DNA of 64,000 nt from CAYJBH01 sp964369965. GTDB taxonomy: Bacteria; Bacillota; Clostridia; Oscillospirales; Ruminococcaceae. The stretch lies in assembly GCA_964369965.1 (NCBI GenBank), contig CAYJGF010000003.1, positions 1 to 64,000 on the forward strand. Reading direction: 5' to 3'. The notes under the pieces were generated by a model that searched no databases, was not told the origin of the DNA, and was given only the letters and a program-made list of their open reading frames with translations. The position numbers were made by a program, and so were the translations under genes. Of the stretch, positions 55,040 through 63,981 are shown piece by piece. Each line of letters starts with the position of its first letter. Within the stretch, counting starts at the first letter, position 1.

Positions 55040-55662
55040 ACATACACGACACTCTTTGGCAGCATCAACATGCCGAGTGTCGGTTTTTTGTCTGCAAAAA
55101 GCACGATCGGCATATAAAATGCAAAGCTTAAAAACACCGCAAACGACGCAAGACCCATCCCCTCGAGTGGGGGTGAGTTAAGGTATAGTATAAAGACCAA
55201 AATCCCCTGCAATAAAAGCGGTATGTTGCGAAGTATTGCAAGACGTCGGTTCGGGTGTTTTTTATCCCAACCGTTATACGGCAAAACGCAAAGCACTACT
55301 CGAAAAATGAGCAAAATAGTCATAATTATACCGACATCGCCCACCGGATTGTCGATATATAGCACACCGCCGACCGCATACATCAACGCATAAAAAACCG
55401 ACATTGTTATGGAGGCAATCATCTTGCCGCGCCCTTTTCGCCGCATTATCTCCTTGTTGCTGCCGACAAACATCTCCAAAATTCGCGGATTGAGATGAAA
55501 GGTGTCGCCGACCACGAGAACCAATGCCATGACGCCCCACAGGAACGTCACGGCATCGTCACCGCTCACAAGAATTATCCCCATGATACCGACACTCAAA
55601 AGGTATACAAGGTCAAATATAAGCTCGACTTTTTGCTTGATATTTAATTTTCTAAAGTTCAT
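55009..55662 (-). CDS. multi-pass membrane protein, unknown family
   Basis: 217 aa with about six hydrophobic helices (near residues 13-31, 36-52, 82-102, 108-128, 146-162, 167-190, 195-216). Basic loops MRRKGRGKM and DKKHPNRR are likely cytoplasmic. It starts 12 bases after the catalase stop and is probably cotranscribed with it. No known motif. Confidence 0.75.
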   Translation of the reverse strand: MNFRKLNIKQKVELIFDLVYLLSVGIMGIILVSGDDAVTFLWGVMALVLVVGDTFHLNPRILEMFVGSNKEIMRRKGRGKMIASITMSVFYALMYAVGGVLYIDNPVGDVGIIMTILLIFRVVLCVLPYNGWDKKHPNRRLAILRNIPLLLQGILVFILYLNSPPLEGMGLASFAVFLSFAFYMPIVLFADKKPTLGMLMLPKSVVYVWIIAMGFFL

Positions 55663-55674
55663 TAATCCTCGATA

Positions 55675-57177
55675 TTAGGTTGTCGCTTTGATAAGCCCTG
55701 CATTGTCAAGTTTCACAAGCTCCCGAACACGCGCCATGTCAAGCCCTGTCGCCTCGACAAATCTTGTACCATATTCCTCGTCGGCGAGCAGGCAGTGCAC
55801 CGCATGGCGGTACTTTATATTGTCGGTGCAAGGAGCTATATCGCCGGCGGTATTTGCGATAAGTATTGCTTTTTTATCCTCGGTGAGTACCCTCCAAAGG
55901 TCGCCGCCTGCTTTAAAACAGTCGTCGGTCGGGTCGTCTTTAGGGTCGTAGCGATACATCGCACCCTCAAGGTCGAGCGGCGGCTCACTGACCTCCGGCT
56001 GTGCCGACCAATACCCTGCGCTGTTGGGGGAATAGGCAGGCGCCGCGCCGTAGTTGCCGTCCGTCCTCATTGCGCCGTCACGGTGATACTCGTTCACATC
56101 GCACTTTGCGCGGTTGACCGGTATATGGTTGTGGTTAACACCGAGGCGATAGCGCTGTGCATCGCCGTAGGAGAAAAGTCGACCCTGCAAAAATCTATCA
56201 GGGCTAAAACCAATGCCCGGCACAACGTGCGCAGGGGTGAATGCGGATTGCTCCACCTCGGCAAAATAGTTCTCGGGATTGCGGTTGAGCTCCAGCTCGC
56301 CCACCTCGATGAGTGGAAACTCCTTTTGACGCCATATTTTGGTGATGTCAAAAGGGTTTTCATAGTGGTTTTTCGCCTGCTCTTCGGTCATTATCTGGAC
56401 ATACATCGTCCACTTCGGGAAGTCGCCTTTTTCTATAGCATCAAACAAATCTTTGCCGTGATACTCCCTATCCATGCCGTTTATCGCCGCTGCCTCCTCA
56501 TTTGAGAGGTTTTTTATGCCCTGTTTTGTTTTAAAATGGAATTTGCACCAGACACGCTCGTTATCCTTGTTATAAAAGGAAAATGTGTGCTCGCCGAAAA
56601 AGTGCATATTGCGGAAGGTTGCAGGGATACCGCGGTCGCTCATCACGACGGTAATCTGGTGAAAGCACTCCGGCAACAGCGTCCAAAAATCCCAGTTATT
56701 CTGCGCCGAGCGTCTGCCGGTCTTGGGGTCGCGTTTGACCGCACGGTTGAGGTCGGAAAAGTTATGTACATCACGAATAAAAAAGGTAGGAGTATTGTTG
56801 CCGACAAGATCCCAGTTGCCCTCTTTGGTGTAAAATTTCACCGCGACACCGCGGATATCGCGCTCACAGTCGGCGGCGCCGCGCTCCCCTGCGACGGTGG
56901 AAAAACGCAAAAACAGATCCGTTTTATTGCCGGGTTGCAGTACATCCGCCTTGGTGTAATTCGAAATGTCGTGTGTGACGGTAAAATTGCCGTATGCGCC
57001 CCAGCCCTTTGCGTGCATACGTCGCTCCGGAATGACCTCACGGTTGAAGTGCGCCATCTTTTCCATCAGCCATACATCCTGCATGACGACCGGACCGCGC
57101 GCCCCTGCGGTAATCGCATTTTCATTGTCCGCTATCGGTGCCCCAACCTCATTGGTCAACTTTTTAAGATCGCTCAT
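55675..57177 (-). CDS. katA: heme catalase (clade of small-subunit monofunctional catalases)
   Basis: 500 aa. Distal His in PERRMHAKGWGAYG, distal Asn in DLVGNNTPTFFIRD, proximal Tyr in RLFSYGDAQRYRLG and NADPH/heme region (NHNHIPVNRAKC) are present, so it should convert H2O2 to water and oxygen. Start ATG 57177 (MSDLKKL) is used; an ATG nine bases earlier is directly next to the SD AAAGG and is unlikely. Unusual in a presumed strict anaerobe. Followed by the 217-aa membrane protein gene. Confidence 0.95.
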   Translation of the reverse strand: MSDLKKLTNEVGAPIADNENAITAGARGPVVMQDVWLMEKMAHFNREVIPERRMHAKGWGAYGNFTVTHDISNYTKADVLQPGNKTDLFLRFSTVAGERGAADCERDIRGVAVKFYTKEGNWDLVGNNTPTFFIRDVHNFSDLNRAVKRDPKTGRRSAQNNWDFWTLLPECFHQITVVMSDRGIPATFRNMHFFGEHTFSFYNKDNERVWCKFHFKTKQGIKNLSNEEAAAINGMDREYHGKDLFDAIEKGDFPKWTMYVQIMTEEQAKNHYENPFDITKIWRQKEFPLIEVGELELNRNPENYFAEVEQSAFTPAHVVPGIGFSPDRFLQGRLFSYGDAQRYRLGVNHNHIPVNRAKCDVNEYHRDGAMRTDGNYGAAPAYSPNSAGYWSAQPEVSEPPLDLEGAMYRYDPKDDPTDDCFKAGGDLWRVLTEDKKAILIANTAGDIAPCTDNIKYRHAVHCLLADEEYGTRFVEATGLDMARVRELVKLDNAGLIKATT

Positions 57178-57227
57178 AATATCCATCCTTTCATAAATAA
57201 TTAACATAGAAGTTATTCTATATCATC

Positions 57228-57257
57228 ATAATAACATAAATAACATTGATTATCAAT
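57228..57257 (-). promoter_or_regulatory. catalase promoter with palindrome over the -35 box
   Basis: On the minus strand: -35 TTGATA (57256-57251), 17 bases, -10 TATTAT (57233-57228). The palindrome ATTGATTATCAAT (57245-57257; 6+1+6) covers the -35 box. It resembles a reduced Fur/PerR-type box, which would fit peroxide control, but does not match the full PerR consensus. Confidence 0.5.
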
Positions 57258-57334
57258 AAAAATTTATATTTTTTTTAAGTATTTTTATGGTATATGTGGT
57301 TGCCCGTGCCGACCTAAATATACCGATAAACGCA

Positions 57335-57364
57335 ATGTCGGGAGGAGCAAAGCCCCTCCCCGAC
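57335..57364 (-). terminator. GC-rich hairpin downstream of the amidase gene
   Basis: TGTCGGG-AGGAGC (57336-57348) pairs with GCCCCTCCCCGACA (57352-57365 region), with one bulged base and one mismatch. There is no strong T run on the minus strand, so termination is likely but not certain. The rest of the 247-base gap holds only the catalase promoter. Confidence 0.5.
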
Positions 57365-57423
57365 AAAATCATCTTTTGTTATATAACACATAAACGTTAG
57401 AAATGTCAAACTAAATTTCTTTT

Positions 57424-60267
57424 TTAAAACCCAAACGATGCCAAAATTGCGTCCGCTGTCGCCTGTGCCATCGCGTTTTGATTTGCGTCGGTGCGCAACA
57501 GCTCATATTCCGTCGGGTTAGATAAAAATCCGTATTCCACCAGCATCGCAGGGAACTGCATGTGTGATGCCACACGGTACCAGCCGTACTTCGCCCCCCT
57601 ATTGGTCAGTCCGACCGACCCGGATATTGCGGCGGACACACTCGCTGCGGCACTCTTGGAGTAGGGGTTGAAATACCAAACCTCGGTGCCGGTCGCCGTC
57701 GGGCTGTAGGACGAGTTGTGGTGCAGGCTGACAAAAATATGCGGTGAGTAGCTCATGGAGGCGGCGCGTCGCTCGTCCAATGTGGGGTTTGAAAGCGTCG
57801 TCTCGGTCATTTGCACCTGCACGCCGGCGGCGCGAAGTATCTCCGCGACCTTGGTTGCCATCTCATAGTTGAGGTCTTTCTCCGACTTCATGCCCGGTAT
57901 CGGTATTGCGCCGGGGTCGTTGCCACCGTGCCCCGGGTCGATATAGACCTTGAGCTCACTCGGCGAGGATGGATACTGATTAAATCGAAAAACAAGGTTG
58001 CCGGAGTTATCGTAATAGGCGACATACCCAAGGAATCTACCTGCCGCCGCAAGGGATAGGGTTATGCGCACGTCCTCACCCTCCTGCACCATGGAAACGC
58101 CGGAGAATATGGTGTTTTGGGTGATAAGCGGTATTGCCTCCGGCGCGAGCGTCGAGTATTTGACCAATATGCTAAGTGAGGTCGCGGCAAAATTGCCCTG
58201 CAAACCGGTGTCGTTATTAAAGTTAAGCGGTGTGAGGGTGGATACAAACGCCGTCTTTTGTGAAGGTGTGAGGGTTAAATAGGCATAGCTCGCATCAGCG
58301 GTGAACGACGCCGCAGATATAGTGCTGACAATGCCGGGCTGTACCCCCTGAGAGGTGACATCGCGTGCATCTATGCGGTAGCCGGACTTTAATTTATAGT
58401 AGTTGTAGGTCTCGTCGCCGCTTTGATAGGTCAAAAGGTCGCTCACCACATAGTCAAGTGTCCCCTGTGGAAGTGGGAAATAGTTGCCCCACGGGTCGGC
58501 GTTGAGGGTATCGGACGGGTATGTCCGCGCCTGGTCGGCGGTGACCATGACCAGATGACCGGTATCCACCACCGCATTTGAGGCTATGGTGACCGAGGCA
58601 CCGGATTTTGACTGGGTTATGCCGTCCCACACGCCGGTGAACTCTATGTTGCCTATCGGGGTGGAGGCGGTGTTGCCGGACGGTATTTTATAGGTGCCGG
58701 TGTAGGTTATGTAGGTGTTCGCGCCGGACATCTCGTCACTTTGTATGTCGGAGGGGGAAAGCGTTATCTTTTGACCGTTCACCTCGGCGGTGACGGTGGA
58801 GTCTATATATGCCTCGGCAGATAGTGTCAGCTCCACACCGCCCTCGACCGTGACCGCGCCGGAGGGTGAGACATCACCGAAAATCTGCACCTCACGGGTG
58901 ATGGTGTATATCTCCTCTTTTTCTTTATGCTCAAAGACAAAGGTGTTTTTGCCGGCATCGAGCGGTATCGCCACCGAGAAAACGCCCTTTTCGTTGCGCT
59001 CCAACTCCTGACCGTTGAGATAGAGCGGGAAGTTCGGGTCCGACGCGCCGTAAAAGTGAGCCTCCGTCTCGAAGGTGGTCATCTCCTGACTTTCCGGTCG
59101 GCTAAGCGTCAAGTCGGTTAAAATGTCGGAGGTTTTGACCATATTATTATAGTAGCGGATAAGCACCTCGGTGCTGTCCTCATGATTCGCTTGAAGTGCG
59201 GTGTAGGAGTGAAAGGAGGCACCCATGACGTTTGGCATCTCACGCGTCGCTATGACCTGACGCATGACCTGGTCGGGCGACTCCCAACCCTCGCCCTCAC
59301 CGCCGAGGTTCTCGTTTATTATTATAGCGATAGCCGGTATATCATAACTCTGCGCCTTATCCCCCCACCAGTTCATGACCTCCTCAAACGGCACGACCGT
59401 GTCGGTGAGTGAACCGCCCGATTTGACGGCAACGGCATCAATAGGTATTTCGGACAGGATTTTATTTATGTCGATGTGACCGTCGGTAAGCATTTCATAG
59501 TCGGCAATGGTCTTACTGCCGGCGGAATTCGTCTCGACATTAGCCCAGACAGGGTCGGTGATAATGCCGACGCCGGTTTCGGGACGGACATTTTTGACGA
59601 TGGACACGAGGGAGGATAAAAGCGAGGTCGCCCCCTCCGACATCCAGTTTTCATAGCCCATGCCGCCACCCTCACTGCGGTAGGTCGCCATGGAGTCGGC
59701 GGTAGCTATGTTCTGATATCCGGTCAGAAATATAGCCTCAACATCATATATTTTGATAAAATCTTCAAGGTTAACCGCGGTGTCGGTGCGCACAATTGAT
59801 GAAATGTGCTCCACCGTGACATACTCCTCCCCCGACATCTGAAATTCAGCGGAAAATACCGGATAGACAATCAAATCTTTCTCGCCGGCTATCTTTAATA
59901 TGTACTCAAACGCATCAAAGCCTATCGCGGTCTTTCGTGTGGAGCTCGCATATATCACACCGTCCGCTGACTCAAGCGGCACAAAAACGCTGTTGAAACC
60001 GTAGTCCACGGCGGTTGACATGATGCTCTCTATCTGATTTTCCACCGTCTCCTGAGAGTCGGAACTCTTGACGGCGTAGTCCACACCGGGGTATATCCAA
60101 AACGCCTTTATCTCCTCCGGTGCGTTGATAAGACCGCGTGTGGCGACGGGTGCCTCGTCTAAAACCTCGACAGGTGCCTCGACGGCAGGCTCCGTCAAAT
60201 CCTCGGCAAAGGTGGAAAGCGCGAGCAGTGAGAGCAGAATAAAAAATAAAATCAGTTTTTTAAACAA
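57424..60267 (-). CDS. secreted glycoside-hydrolase-like/N-acetylmuramoyl-L-alanine amidase fusion
   Basis: 947 aa. Signal peptide (1-21). Residues about 50-380 resemble the GHL10/DUF187 glycoside-hydrolase-like TIM barrel (IKAFWIYPGVDYAV, GFNSVFVPLESADG). Beta domains follow (about 395-760). Residues 767-947 are an Amidase_3 domain with zinc ligands in YIDPGHGGNDPGAI, NYEMATKVAEIL (Glu), HIFVSLHHNSS and catalytic Glu in MLVEYGFLSN. It cleaves the lactyl-peptide bond of peptidoglycan at the cell surface. The fusion with a GHL10-like domain suggests it also handles a glycan. The gene stands alone on the minus strand. Confidence 0.9.
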   Translation of the reverse strand: MFKKLILFFILLSLLALSTFAEDLTEPAVEAPVEVLDEAPVATRGLINAPEEIKAFWIYPGVDYAVKSSDSQETVENQIESIMSTAVDYGFNSVFVPLESADGVIYASSTRKTAIGFDAFEYILKIAGEKDLIVYPVFSAEFQMSGEEYVTVEHISSIVRTDTAVNLEDFIKIYDVEAIFLTGYQNIATADSMATYRSEGGGMGYENWMSEGATSLLSSLVSIVKNVRPETGVGIITDPVWANVETNSAGSKTIADYEMLTDGHIDINKILSEIPIDAVAVKSGGSLTDTVVPFEEVMNWWGDKAQSYDIPAIAIIINENLGGEGEGWESPDQVMRQVIATREMPNVMGASFHSYTALQANHEDSTEVLIRYYNNMVKTSDILTDLTLSRPESQEMTTFETEAHFYGASDPNFPLYLNGQELERNEKGVFSVAIPLDAGKNTFVFEHKEKEEIYTITREVQIFGDVSPSGAVTVEGGVELTLSAEAYIDSTVTAEVNGQKITLSPSDIQSDEMSGANTYITYTGTYKIPSGNTASTPIGNIEFTGVWDGITQSKSGASVTIASNAVVDTGHLVMVTADQARTYPSDTLNADPWGNYFPLPQGTLDYVVSDLLTYQSGDETYNYYKLKSGYRIDARDVTSQGVQPGIVSTISAASFTADASYAYLTLTPSQKTAFVSTLTPLNFNNDTGLQGNFAATSLSILVKYSTLAPEAIPLITQNTIFSGVSMVQEGEDVRITLSLAAAGRFLGYVAYYDNSGNLVFRFNQYPSSPSELKVYIDPGHGGNDPGAIPIPGMKSEKDLNYEMATKVAEILRAAGVQVQMTETTLSNPTLDERRAASMSYSPHIFVSLHHNSSYSPTATGTEVWYFNPYSKSAAASVSAAISGSVGLTNRGAKYGWYRVASHMQFPAMLVEYGFLSNPTEYELLRTDANQNAMAQATADAILASFGF

Positions 60268-60417
60268 GATGTATCCCCTAAATCATATACATATTTATAT
60301 TAACACAAAATAAAATAAAAATAAACCCTTATTCATCAAAATTCGACCTTTTCACCGAAATTTCACCCTGCAAAAACAATCTATTTCAATAAAAATAAAT
60401 TTTTTTTAAAAAAACAC

Positions 60418-60446
60418 TTGCTTTTTGCAGGATAAATTATTATAAT
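60418..60446 (+). promoter_or_regulatory. groES-groEL promoter
   Basis: -35 TTGCTT (60418-60423), 17 bases, -10 TATAAT (60441-60446), directly followed by CIRCE. Confidence 0.8.
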
Positions 60447-60450
60447 ACTA

Positions 60451-60477
60451 TTAGCACTCAAAGGGTATGAGTGCCAA
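60451..60477 (+). promoter_or_regulatory. CIRCE operator (HrcA binding site)
   Basis: TTAGCACTC (60451-60459), 9 bases, GAGTGCCAA (60469-60477); one base differs from the consensus second arm GAGTGCTAA. It shows HrcA heat-shock repression of groES-groEL. Confidence 0.95.
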
Positions 60478-60502
60478 CAAGAATTTATACAGGAGGTTTC
60501 CG

Positions 60503-60787
60503 ATGAAAATTGTACCACTTGCCGACCGTGTAGTGTTAAAAGCGGTTGAGGCGGAAGAAACAACAAAGAGCGGCATCGTACTGCCCGGCTCTGCACAGGA
60601 AAAACCGCAGGTTGCGGAGGTTTTAGCGGTAGGTCCCGGCGGTCTTGTCGACGGCAACGAGGTGGAGATGACGGTTAAGGTAGGCGACAAGGTCATAGCG
60701 TCAAAATATGCCGGCACCGAGGTCAAGATGGACGGCAAAGACTGCTTGATAGTTCGCATTTCCGACATACTCGCAATAGTAATGTAG
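60503..60787 (+). CDS. groES: co-chaperonin GroES
   Basis: 94 aa. MKIVPLADRVVLKAVEAEE, mobile loop TTKSGIVLPGSAQEKPQ and GDKVIASKYAGTEVKMDGKD are family signatures. It caps GroEL. Start ATG 60503 with SD CAGGAGG; the frame upstream overlaps CIRCE and is not translated. Confidence 0.97.
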   Translation: MKIVPLADRVVLKAVEAEETTKSGIVLPGSAQEKPQVAEVLAVGPGGLVDGNEVEMTVKVGDKVIASKYAGTEVKMDGKDCLIVRISDILAIVM

Positions 60788-60806
60788 GGGCGACCTCTGG
60801 TCGTCC
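60787..60806. repeat. small palindromic unit between groES and groEL
   Basis: GGGCGACC (60788-60795), TCT, GGTCGTCC (60799-60806) form an 8-bp stem with one G-U pair directly after the groES stop. Similar GGGGCGACC...GGTCG units are familiar as dispersed intergenic repeats in Clostridia; no second copy was seen in this window. It may attenuate or stabilise the transcript. Confidence 0.5.
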
Positions 60807-60844
60807 GAAATCAGAATAATATTTCGAAAGGAACAATAATTAAT

Positions 60845-62482
60845 ATGGCAAAGATGATTGAACACGGTGAACAGGCTCGCAAAAACCTCCTCGTAGGCAT
60901 CGACAAGCTCGCTGATACCGTAAAAATTACACTCGGTCCCAAAGGTCGCAACGTAGTGCTGGACAAAAAATTCGGCGCACCGCTTATCACCAACGATGGT
61001 GTGACCATCGCGAAAGAGATTGAGCTATCCGACAGCTATGAGAACATGGGCGCACAGCTCCTGCGTGAGGTCGCAACCAAAACCAACGACGCGGCAGGCG
61101 ACGGCACCACAACGGCGATAGTTTTCGCTCAGGCGCTTGTGCAGGAGGGCATGAAGAATGTCGCCGCCGGCGCAAACCCGATGGATGTAAAGCGTGGCAT
61201 GAACAAGGCGGTTGTTGCGGCAGTCGAGGCTCTCAAATCCAACAGCAAGAGCCTTTCCGGCAATCAGGATGTGGCGCGTGTTGCCACCATCTCCGCCGCG
61301 GACGAGACCATCGGAAGTCTTATAGCCGAGGCGATGGAAAAAGTCTCCTCCGACGGTGTCATTACCATTGAGGAGAGCAAGACAGCCGACACCTACACCG
61401 AGGTTGTGGAGGGTATGCAGTTCGACCGCGGTTATATCTCCCCCTATATGGTCACCGACGCTGAGAAGATGGAGGCTATCATCGACGACGCTGTTCTTCT
61501 CATCACCGACAAGAAAATCTCGGTTATCGCCGACATACTGCCGCTACTCGAGCAGATTGTACAGTCCGGCAAAAAACTTGTCATCGTTGCGGAGGACATC
61601 GAGGGTGAAGCACTGACAACCATCCTTGTAAACCGTCTGCGTGGCACATTCACCTGTGTTGCGGTCAAGGCCCCCGGCTTTGGCGACCGTCGCAAGGAAA
61701 TGTTGCAGGATATAGCAATTCTCACCGGTGGCACCGTCATCAGTGAAGAGGTTGGCTTAGAGCTTAAAGACGCCACCATCGAGATGCTCGGCAAAGCCGG
61801 TCAGGTCTGCGTCCAAAAGGAGAATACCATCATCGTCTCCGGCGGCGGCGACTCCGATAAGATCAAGGAGCGCATCGGTCAGATTAAAGCTCAGATAGAG
61901 ACCACAACCAGTGATTTCGACCGCGAGAAATTGCAAGAGCGCCTTGCAAAACTTTCGGGCGGTGTTGCCGTAATTAAAGTCGGTGCCGCAACCGAGGTCG
62001 AGATGAAGGAGAAAAAGCTCCGCATCGAGGACGCACTCTCCGCCACCCGTGCGGCTGTTGAGGAGGGTATCGTCGCAGGCGGCGGTGTTGCACCTCTTAA
62101 CACAATCAAGGCTGTAAAGGCTGTTGCCGCTGCACTTACCGGTGACCAAGCGACCGGCGCGGGCATCGTGCTCAAAGCTTTGGAGGCACCGCTTCGCCAG
62201 ATCTCGGCAAACGCCGGCATTGAAGGCAGTGTTATCCTCGACAAGATTGTCAACTCCGATAAGGTCAACTACGGTTTTGACGCTCAAAACGAGCAGTATG
62301 TCGACATGATTGAGGCAGGTATCGTCGACCCGACCAAGGTGACAAGAAGTGCACTACAAAACGCGGTGTCGGTTGCCTCCATGGTGCTGACCACCGAGGC
62401 ACTCGTCGCCGACGAGCCGGAGCAAAATCCTGCACCGGCAATGCCAAACCCCGGCATGGGCGGCATGGGCGGTATGTACTAA
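60845..62482 (+). CDS. groEL: chaperonin GroEL
   Basis: 545 aa. LGPKGRNVVLDKKFGAPLIT, ATP site DGTTTA, QFDRGYISPYMVTD and the C-terminal GGMGGMY tail are typical. Forms the folding chamber with GroES. SD GAAAGGA. One copy in the window. Confidence 0.98.
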   Translation: MAKMIEHGEQARKNLLVGIDKLADTVKITLGPKGRNVVLDKKFGAPLITNDGVTIAKEIELSDSYENMGAQLLREVATKTNDAAGDGTTTAIVFAQALVQEGMKNVAAGANPMDVKRGMNKAVVAAVEALKSNSKSLSGNQDVARVATISAADETIGSLIAEAMEKVSSDGVITIEESKTADTYTEVVEGMQFDRGYISPYMVTDAEKMEAIIDDAVLLITDKKISVIADILPLLEQIVQSGKKLVIVAEDIEGEALTTILVNRLRGTFTCVAVKAPGFGDRRKEMLQDIAILTGGTVISEEVGLELKDATIEMLGKAGQVCVQKENTIIVSGGGDSDKIKERIGQIKAQIETTTSDFDREKLQERLAKLSGGVAVIKVGAATEVEMKEKKLRIEDALSATRAAVEEGIVAGGGVAPLNTIKAVKAVAAALTGDQATGAGIVLKALEAPLRQISANAGIEGSVILDKIVNSDKVNYGFDAQNEQYVDMIEAGIVDPTKVTRSALQNAVSVASMVLTTEALVADEPEQNPAPAMPNPGMGGMGGMY

Positions 62483-62503
62483 AGATTAGCATATATACTG
62501 ATA

Positions 62504-62536
62504 TTAACGCAGGTGTCATGTTGGCACCTGCGTTAA
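62504..62536 (+). terminator. intrinsic terminator of groES-groEL
   Basis: TTAACGCAGGTG (62504-62515) pairs with CACCTGCGTTAA (62525-62536), 12 bp perfect, 9-base loop, followed by AATTTATT. Confidence 0.82.
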
Positions 62537-62560
62537 ATTTATTATATCAATAATTTATCA

Positions 62561-62595
62561 TTGACATTTAACCGCCCATGTTTTATTCTTATAAT
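62561..62595 (+). promoter_or_regulatory. probable promoter of the permease gene
   Basis: TTGACA at 62561-62566 with TATTCT at 62584-62589 (17-base spacer), or the better -10 TATAAT at 62590-62595 with a poor -35. The exact boxes are ambiguous. Confidence 0.45.
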
Positions 62596-62625
62596 GTGAA
62601 GAAATTGTGAAAATAAGGGGATTTT

Positions 62626-63960
62626 ATGTCAAAAAGTAATGGTGAGGGTAAGGTGCTCTCTCGCGGCGATCTTGTCGCGCTCGCAATCGGCAACGTCATC
62701 GGCGGCGGTATTATGTCGCTGACCGGCATCGCGATAGGCATCACCGGTCGCTCCATAGTCATCGCTCTGGTCGTATGTTCTATAATGGTGCTCATATCGG
62801 CACTGCCACAGTTTTTCTCCTCCTCCGCAATACGAATGAATGGCGGATTTTATACCCAGGCGGCCCTCTTTGGCGGCAAATACTTCGGCGGTCTTTATTC
62901 CGTCGTATTTATCAGCTTTTTCCTCGGCACGGCACTTTATTCCCTCTCCTTTGCGGACTATGTCCTATCCTTCGTGCCACAGCTCAACATGCAGGTTATT
63001 GCGATGTTGGTGCTCACCGTGATGGTGGTTGTCAACCTGCTTGGTATAAAGGTTGCGGCTAAGGTGCAGTATGCGATGGTAATACTGCTTATAATCGCAC
63101 TGTTAGCCTTTGCCGGTTTCGGTCTCGGGCATGTTAAACCCGGCTTCACCGCCCCACCCGATTGGATGCTGGACGGCTTTGGCGGTGTCATGTCGGCGGC
63201 GGCTCTCATGAGCTTTGCAACGACCGGCTCGGCATTCATCGTCAATTTTGGCAGACAGTGTAAAAACCCGACAAAAGACATACCTATCGCGATATTGATA
63301 AGCTCCGGTATTATCCTTGTCACCTATATTCTTGTCGCCATAGTTGCCGCAGGTGTTTTCCCCGTTGCGGATATCGCCGGCAAATCGCTTGCGATCACTG
63401 CGTATGAGGTCCTCCCCTACCCCGTCTACCTTTTCTTTATGATTTGCGGTGCGATGTTTGCTCTGGTCACATCATTGAACGCCGCCCTCGGCTGGATTGT
63501 CGGTCCTATTGTGCAGGCTTGCAACGACGGCTGGTTCCCGAGAAAACTCGGTGCGATAAACAAACGCTTTAATTCCCCCCACTGGATTTTGATAATAATA
63601 TATGTCTTAGCCTCCTCCATAATCCTCTTTAATTGGCAGATAGGCAACATTGCAAACGTCGGCAATTTCCTGTCCAACTGTCTGACCGTTATTATCTGTG
63701 TGGCACTTATTCGGATGCCAAAGGTTGTGCCGGAAGCATGGGCAAAGTCAAAATTCAAAATCAACGATAAACTCTATACCTTTATATGCATAATCGGTGC
63801 TGTTATGAGCGCGGTATTTTGCTATTATCTTGCTATCGAGCTGTCGGTGCCGGAGATTGTCGGCACATTCATCTATCTCGGCGTTGCACTTATCTATCCT
63901 GCCATACGCCTTAAGGTTGGCAGCGAGGTCAAGATTGAGACCAGCTATGAGGATGCATAA
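62626..63960 (+). CDS. APC-family amino acid permease
   Basis: 444 aa with about 12 membrane helices. The first helix motif LVALAIGNVIGGGIMSLTGI matches the substrate-binding unwound helix of the amino acid-polyamine-organocation superfamily; FGRQCKNPTKDIPIAI is the conserved cytoplasmic loop. Proton- or ion-coupled uptake of an amino acid is expected. The substrate is unknown. It is followed 21 bases later by another start, probably an enzyme using the transported compound. Confidence 0.9.
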   Translation: MSKSNGEGKVLSRGDLVALAIGNVIGGGIMSLTGIAIGITGRSIVIALVVCSIMVLISALPQFFSSSAIRMNGGFYTQAALFGGKYFGGLYSVVFISFFLGTALYSLSFADYVLSFVPQLNMQVIAMLVLTVMVVVNLLGIKVAAKVQYAMVILLIIALLAFAGFGLGHVKPGFTAPPDWMLDGFGGVMSAAALMSFATTGSAFIVNFGRQCKNPTKDIPIAILISSGIILVTYILVAIVAAGVFPVADIAGKSLAITAYEVLPYPVYLFFMICGAMFALVTSLNAALGWIVGPIVQACNDGWFPRKLGAINKRFNSPHWILIIIYVLASSIILFNWQIGNIANVGNFLSNCLTVIICVALIRMPKVVPEAWAKSKFKINDKLYTFICIIGAVMSAVFCYYLAIELSVPEIVGTFIYLGVALIYPAIRLKVGSEVKIETSYEDA

Positions 63961-63981
63961 TATAAATTGGAAGGAAATGTA

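Noticed and set aside
60467..60502. N-terminal extension of GroES
   Set aside because: The ATG at 60467 lies inside the CIRCE operator; the ATG at 60503 has a strong SD.
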